From: Fidelibacterota bacterium
GTDB taxonomy: Bacteria > Fidelibacterota > Marinisomatia > Marinisomatales > TCS55
DNA: 17,864 bases
NCBI GenBank assembly: GCA_002713385.1
Contig: PAWC01000035.1
Coordinates: 1 to 17,864, forward strand
Reading direction: 5' to 3'
Shown here: positions 16,370-17,864 of the stretch, piece after piece
Layout of the letters: each line of letters opens with the position of its first letter
How positions within the stretch are numbered: the first letter of the stretch is position 1
Translations under genes and position numbers: made by a program
The notes under the pieces: generated by a model
Database searches by the model: none
What the model saw: the letters and a program-made list of their open reading frames with translations, nothing else
What the model was told of the DNA's origin: nothing

Positions 16370-17194
16370 ATGAGTGAATTTTATACAGAATTAAAAGAGT
16401 TGCGGGAATCCCAGAATATTGACCTAAACGAGATTCACTCTCGAACCAAGATCAATATGGAATATCTCCTTGCACTAGAAAACGGCCAGTTTGATGTATT
16501 ACCTCTACCCTATGCTCGCTTATTTTTGAGAGCTTATGTGATTGAAATTGGCGGCAATGCTGATGAAGCACTGCGACAGCTCGATATTTTTCAAGGACGA
16601 AAAGTTGGCAAACGTCTACCCAAAAAAACTGAACCGGATGAACTAAAAACTCCACAGTCAACACATAAAACAAAAACACCCTCTCAATCCCGTACACCAA
16701 CGAAAGTACGCCAAGATTTGATTAAAGGCGGATTGTTATTAATTGTATTTCTATTTGCCATATTTATTATTAAAAAAATAAATGAAGAACGGAGTTCAGC
16801 TATAATCGAAAATGGCAAAATTGTACTGGCAGAGAATCCAGATGCCATCACCAATGACCAACTGGTGAATAATTATGTGGAAAATGTTTCCCAAACTGTT
16901 GCCATGGCTGTCGAGCCTCCTCTAAAGCTGAAAATAGTGACTTCAGAAAGAATCTGGTACAGTATCATTGCAGACACTTCTGCTCCCCAAGCTGGTATTC
17001 TACCTGTCGGCGATGAAAAAAGCTTATCTTTTGAAAACCAAATTTATGTACGATTGAACCAGACAGCTGGAACAACATTATACATCAATGGAATCAAAGT
17101 AGATGAACTTGTCGAGTTCAATCATCCTGCTGAAATTTGGTTCTTCGCTGAATCCAGTACAATCACAGTAAAGCAATACATCCTCCAAAGATAG
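16370..17194 (+). CDS. rodZ: RodZ-like helix-turn-helix membrane protein (DUF4115)
   Basis: A 274-residue protein. Residues 5-70 form a Cro/Xre-type helix-turn-helix, KELRESQNIDLNEIHSRTKI...LENGQFDVLPLPYARLFLRAY, close to the RodZ N-terminal domain that contacts MreB. Residues about 75-117 are a basic, Pro/Thr-rich linker, 118-136 a transmembrane helix, and 180-274 a beta-rich DUF4115 domain (KLKIVTSERIWYSIIADTS...PAEIWFFAESSTITVKQYIL). RodZ anchors the MreB elongation machinery and shapes rods. The protein is shorter than the 337-residue E. coli RodZ but within the range of other phyla. The start is ATG 16370; 65 bp separate it from maf and there is no clear ribosome site. It is adjacent to the dcw cluster, which fits an elongation and division role. 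Confidence 0.87.
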   Translation: MSEFYTELKELRESQNIDLNEIHSRTKINMEYLLALENGQFDVLPLPYARLFLRAYVIEIGGNADEALRQLDIFQGRKVGKRLPKKTEPDELKTPQSTHKTKTPSQSRTPTKVRQDLIKGGLLLIVFLFAIFIIKKINEERSSAIIENGKIVLAENPDAITNDQLVNNYVENVSQTVAMAVEPPLKLKIVTSERIWYSIIADTSAPQAGILPVGDEKSLSFENQIYVRLNQTAGTTLYINGIKVDELVEFNHPAEIWFFAESSTITVKQYILQR

Positions 17195-17222
17195 CTAAGG
17201 GTTTACTTTAATCCTGCATATC

Positions 17223-17243
17223 ACTTCAACCATTGGTTGAAGT
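17223..17243 (+). other. Perfect 9-bp inverted repeat after rodZ
   Basis: The arms ACTTCAACC (17223-17231) and GGTTGAAGT (17235-17243) are perfectly complementary around the loop ATT, 28 bp past the rodZ stop. It would make a stable RNA hairpin, but no U tract follows, so it is not a textbook rho-independent terminator. It could terminate, protect the rodZ 3' end, or be a protein-binding palindrome near the mraZ promoter. Confidence 0.5.
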
Positions 17244-17294
17244 ATTCTGTCATCAATAAACCTGCAACTTTTTCCATTTTATTAATAAAATAAG

Positions 17295-17324
17295 TTGACT
17301 AAAGTGGGTAGAGTAGAATAGATT
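17295..17324 (+). promoter_or_regulatory. Probable mraZ/dcw promoter
   Basis: TTGACT (17295-17300) matches the -35 consensus at five of six positions, and TAGATT (17319-17324) lies 18 bp downstream as a -10. The first MraZ-type box falls in the spacer and the second touches the downstream edge of the -10, the arrangement expected for a repressed promoter. Transcription would begin about 35 bp before the mraZ ATG. Confidence 0.5.
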
Positions 17325-17365
17325 ATGGGTGATTGTGGGTAAACTATTAACGAACTTTTGTGGGT
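17305..17365 (+). promoter_or_regulatory. MraZ operator: four TGGGT boxes
   Basis: TGGGT occurs at 17305-17309, 17326-17330, 17336-17340 and 17361-17365, all on the same strand. Boxes 2 and 3 have exactly five bases between them, the spacing reported for the E. coli MraZ target (TGGGN repeats separated by 5 nt). The first box reads AAAGTGGGT, which also contains the AAAGTG core described for Mollicutes MraZ. Start-to-start spacings of 21, 10 and 25 bp put boxes 1 to 3 on nearly the same DNA face. The last box directly abuts the mraZ ATG. Confidence 0.72.
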
Positions 17366-17830
17366 ATGACAATAAACCAGGACACATTTACAGGGGAATA
17401 TTCCTATTCAATTGACGCCAAAGGCCGCGTCAATATTCCAGCGAAATTCCGCCAAAGCCTTGCGCCTGAAAATGATCAAACATTTGTGATCACTCGGGGT
17501 ATGGATTCGTGTATATGGGTATACCCGCTCACAGCCTGGCAAATCATTGAAGATGATCTTAAAGATCTTTCAGCTATTTCTGGAATCAACAGATCATTTA
17601 TACGCAATACTGTACGCTATGCTTCTTCCGTTGCATTTGATAAACAGGGACGCATCATGCTGTCAGCAAACCTTTTGGATTATGCGCAATTGAAAAATGA
17701 TGCCTTAATCATTGGTATGGTAAACAAAATCGAAATTTGGGATCCAAAAGTGTTAGCAAAAGTGGATAAACAGAATTTAGAAATGGACTCATCTGAATAT
17801 GATGAACTGGCAGATAAAATTATACTCTGA
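17366..17830 (+). CDS. mraZ: Transcriptional regulator MraZ
   Basis: A 154-residue regulator from ATG 17366 with two SpoVT/AbrB-like halves. Each half carries the conserved D-x-x-x-R motif: DAKGR (17-21) and DKQGR (92-96), with the helix YASSVAF just before the second. MraZ forms ring-shaped oligomers that bind TGGG-type repeats upstream of its own gene and control the dcw cluster. The upstream operator array described here supports autoregulation. A GTG at 17360 in frame would add two residues, but it lies inside the fourth box; the ATG matches the position of other MraZ N-termini better, though the protein still has about six extra residues before the usual F-x-G-E-Y. The stop overlaps the next start as TGATG. 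Confidence 0.93.
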   Translation: MTINQDTFTGEYSYSIDAKGRVNIPAKFRQSLAPENDQTFVITRGMDSCIWVYPLTAWQIIEDDLKDLSAISGINRSFIRNTVRYASSVAFDKQGRIMLSANLLDYAQLKNDALIIGMVNKIEIWDPKVLAKVDKQNLEMDSSEYDELADKIIL

Positions 17831-17864
17831 TGACATCAGACTATTCGCAGGAACACTCACCACA
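17830..17864 (+). CDS. rsmH: Start of probable rsmH (16S rRNA m4C1402 methyltransferase), cut by window edge
   Basis: An ATG at 17830-17832 shares one base with the mraZ TGA, and the frame stays open for the remaining 11 complete codons (MTSDYSQEHSP). rsmH (mraW) follows mraZ in nearly all dcw clusters, and its product begins with a short tail followed by H-x-P-V-L, which the visible EHSP could lead into. The call rests mainly on gene order. Confidence 0.55.
   Translation, partial: MTSDYSQEHSP

Noticed and set aside
17360..17365. GTG at 17360 as the mraZ start
   Set aside because: It would add only two residues, lies in the fourth TGGGT box and is less likely than the ATG at 17366 in the same frame.

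Overview
The window looks like a chromosomal, core-genome stretch from an AT-rich Gram-negative bacterium of the Fibrobacterota-Chlorobiota-Bacteroidota (FCB) type. Candidatus Marinimicrobia (SAR406) is my best guess, with moderate confidence. The signs are a PorU-like C25 peptidase with a C-terminal type IX secretion sorting-type domain, a LapA/LapB pair (outer-membrane LPS homeostasis), a short primary-type sigma factor without region 1.1, and few Shine-Dalgarno sequences. No insertion sequences, prophage genes or CRISPR arrays were seen.

Layout. Bases 2-787 (+) hold the 3' part of a beta-rich AsmA/TamB-like protein. Butted directly against its stop codon, on the other strand, is a selenocysteine tRNA gene (selC, 788-880). 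From there to 11829 every gene runs leftward, with gaps never above about 60 bp. In transcription order these are: aconitase (acn), D-3-phosphoglycerate dehydrogenase (serA), a geranylgeranyl-reductase-like flavoprotein, a 55-residue membrane protein, a coiled-coil protein, a sigma-70 factor, a membrane-anchored M23 peptidase, miaB, lapA, lapB, a SPOR-domain protein and finally selC. A 138-bp divergent intergenic region separates this block from a rightward block: porU-like peptidase, maf, a rodZ-like gene, then mraZ and the first codons of rsmH, which open the division and cell wall (dcw) cluster at the right edge.

How the genes fit together. The leftward block mixes central metabolism (acn, serA), transcription (sigma), tRNA maturation (miaB, selC) and envelope maintenance (M23, lapAB, SPOR). 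Many junctions overlap or nearly touch, and four of them use TTG starts within a few bases of the preceding stop, which suggests translational coupling. The rightward block is about envelope growth and division: protein export/sortase (PorU-like), Maf, RodZ and the dcw cluster. The mraZ leader carries four TGGGT boxes around a promoter-like sequence, matching the known MraZ autoregulation pattern.

I found no clearly undescribed multi-gene system. The most interesting items are the selC gene embedded between two coding genes with almost no spacing and sharing a strand run with miaB, the TTG-start junctions, the LapB without its rubredoxin tail, the mraZ operator array, and a palindrome inside the acn promoter.
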